7,240 nucleotides of DNA from an uncultured Planctomycetaceae bacterium (GTDB lineage: Bacteria; Planctomycetota; Planctomycetia; Pirellulales; Pirellulaceae). The position numbers and the translations under genes are program-made. The notes beneath the pieces were generated by a model. The model made no database searches and was not told the DNA's origin. It worked only from the letters and a program-made list of their open reading frames with translations. The first letter of the stretch is position 1. Each line of letters opens with the position of its first letter. Of this stretch, positions 6,461-7,240 are shown in pieces. The DNA is taken from the NCBI GenBank assembly GCA_937967755.1, contig CALBTA010000094.1:1-7240 (forward strand), in the 5' to 3' direction.

Positions 6461-7240
6461 TTACTCCTTGGCGGGCAGCTTTTCGGGCAGAAACTTCTCC
6501 GTTGGCCAGAGAATGTAGTAGGCATCATCCACGTGCGGCCAGTACTCGCGATCCTTGTTGTGAACCAGCAGCCCGCCCGCGAAGTAGTTGTGGACACCGT
6601 CGACCGTTACGTCGTAGACGGCGATGGGATGATCGATTCGGTCAATCCGCTCTATTGTGATTCTGTTCAGATCGAAGTTTAGCAATCGATCCTCAAGTTC
6701 TAGCTCACCCGCCGGCACGAAGTTTCCTTCGCTGAAGACAGGGTGCTCCGCGGTAACAACCAACTCTCCGATGCGCAGTGCGCCGGGCGCGACGTGGCTG
6801 CGCATCGCAGTCACGCTGGCCAACACCCGTTGCCCTCTCTCTACGTCGTAGCTCCAGATGCGGTCGCCCACCCGCAGATGCTGCACGGCCACGGGGCCGC
6901 TGGCGGTTTCGACTATTGTTCCTTCGCCAATGCAAGTGCCCACCGAGCGATGCGCCGTGGCCACGTGTTTTCCCTGAGCGTCGTAGGTCACGTAGTACCG
7001 GGTTTGCGTCCAACCACGATCCGCGCCGAGCAGCGCGACGGTGTGTTGCCCCTGGTCGCTTTCAATCACCCAAGGCTGCGGTTGATGCTTCGCTTGCGCT
7101 TTCAGCTCAGGGCGGCCGGCATCCTCAGCCGCTTGCAAGCGGGCCTTGGCGATCAGTTCCTGCGCGGTAGGCAATCCCATGGCACCACGTTCGACCTTGA
7201 TCGGGCCAACCGTGAACTCAAGCTTCTGATTCTCTTCATG
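6461..7240 (-). CDS. Hint (intein/hedgehog-type autoprocessing) domain protein, 5'-partial
   Basis: The reading frame is open to the right edge, so the N-terminus is outside the window. An internal ATG at 7180 gives 239 residues, and residues below count from it; the 20 codons before it (reading ...KLEFTVGPIKVERGA) also look coding. Residues 1-82 are a hydrophilic region of unknown type. A complete minimal Hint domain spans Cys83 to Asn208: block A CIGEGTIVETASGPVAVQ with VGDRIWSYD, block B VVTAEHPVF (Thr143, His146), block F VYDVTVDGVHNYF and block G GLLVHN (His207-Asn208). No homing endonuclease fits in its 126 residues. The residue after Asn208 is Lys, not Cys, Ser or Thr, so canonical splicing is not expected. 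N-terminal and Asn-driven C-terminal cleavage remain possible. A 31-residue tail rich in aromatic and acidic residues follows. It resembles bacterial intein-like or polymorphic-toxin HINT domains, but no toxin domain is visible. Confidence 0.87.
   Translation of the reverse strand, partial: HEENQKLEFTVGPIKVERGAMGLPTAQELIAKARLQAAEDAGRPELKAQAKHQPQPWVIESDQGQHTVALLGADRGWTQTRYYVTYDAQGKHVATAHRSVGTCIGEGTIVETASGPVAVQHLRVGDRIWSYDVERGQRVLASVTAMRSHVAPGALRIGELVVTAEHPVFSEGNFVPAGELELEDRLLNFDLNRITIERIDRIDHPIAVYDVTVDGVHNYFAGGLLVHNKDREYWPHVDDAYYILWPTEKFLPEKLPAKE

Noticed and set aside
6778..7170. A 130-codon plus-strand open frame opposite the Hint gene
   Set aside because: It is very Arg/Pro/Ala-rich and lies opposite conserved Hint blocks.
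6461..7240. A polymorphic toxin system with immunity gene
   Set aside because: The Hint domain alone suggested it, but the 31-residue tail holds no toxin fold and the next gene downstream is an NRDE-family protein, not a small immunity protein.
1..7240. CRISPR arrays, tRNA or rRNA genes, insertion sequences, attachment sites
   Set aside because: I saw no regularly spaced repeats, no tRNA-like arm set, no transposase or integrase motifs and no terminal inverted repeats.

Overview
The window looks like part of a planctomycete chromosome, probably from the Pirellulales and relatives. The main reason is a DUF1559 pseudopilin-like gene (prepilin-type N-terminus [15 protein letters not shown] plus the C-terminal H-x9-DG motif) followed directly by a small lipoprotein with a carboxypeptidase-regulatory-like domain, a pairing that is hugely expanded in that phylum. 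The moderately high GC content and the lack of Shine-Dalgarno sequences before several genes fit this. The assignment rests on family knowledge, not on a database search.

Layout. (1) 1-1470, plus strand: a DUF1559 gene, possibly cut by the left edge, and a lipoprotein gene starting one base after its stop; a hairpin with a T-rich tail (1511-1550) may end the unit. (2) 1566-2051, plus strand: an unrecognised protein with a soluble N-terminal half and two C-terminal membrane helices. (3) 2052-2310: a convergent intergenic region with a possible 29-codon membrane micro-ORF on the minus strand (2137-2226) and a hairpin near 2067-2084. (4) 2311-3657, minus strand: rarA (mgsA), the replication-fork AAA+ ATPase. 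(5) 3847-4638, plus strand, divergent from rarA: scpA, the kleisin of the SMC-ScpAB chromosome condensin. (6) 4699-5391, plus strand: an unnamed two-part protein whose N-terminus resembles a PD-(D/E)xK nuclease core and whose C-terminus looks like a winged helix; it ends at a perfect 10-bp hairpin terminator (5408-5430). (7) 5442-6218, minus strand: an NRDE/TANGO2-family protein. (8) 6461-7240, minus strand: a gene running off the right edge that encodes a complete minimal Hint (intein/hedgehog-type autoprocessing) domain.

How the genes fit together: rarA, scpA and perhaps the nuclease-like gene all concern chromosome maintenance, but they are not one operon (rarA is divergent from scpA), and scpB is not in view. 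The DUF1559/lipoprotein pair is an envelope module. The NRDE and Hint genes have no obvious link to the rest. I found no tRNA, rRNA, CRISPR array, insertion sequence or phage gene. Most of the window is ordinary housekeeping sequence. The items most worth a second look are the Hint protein, the nuclease-like protein and the micro-ORF.
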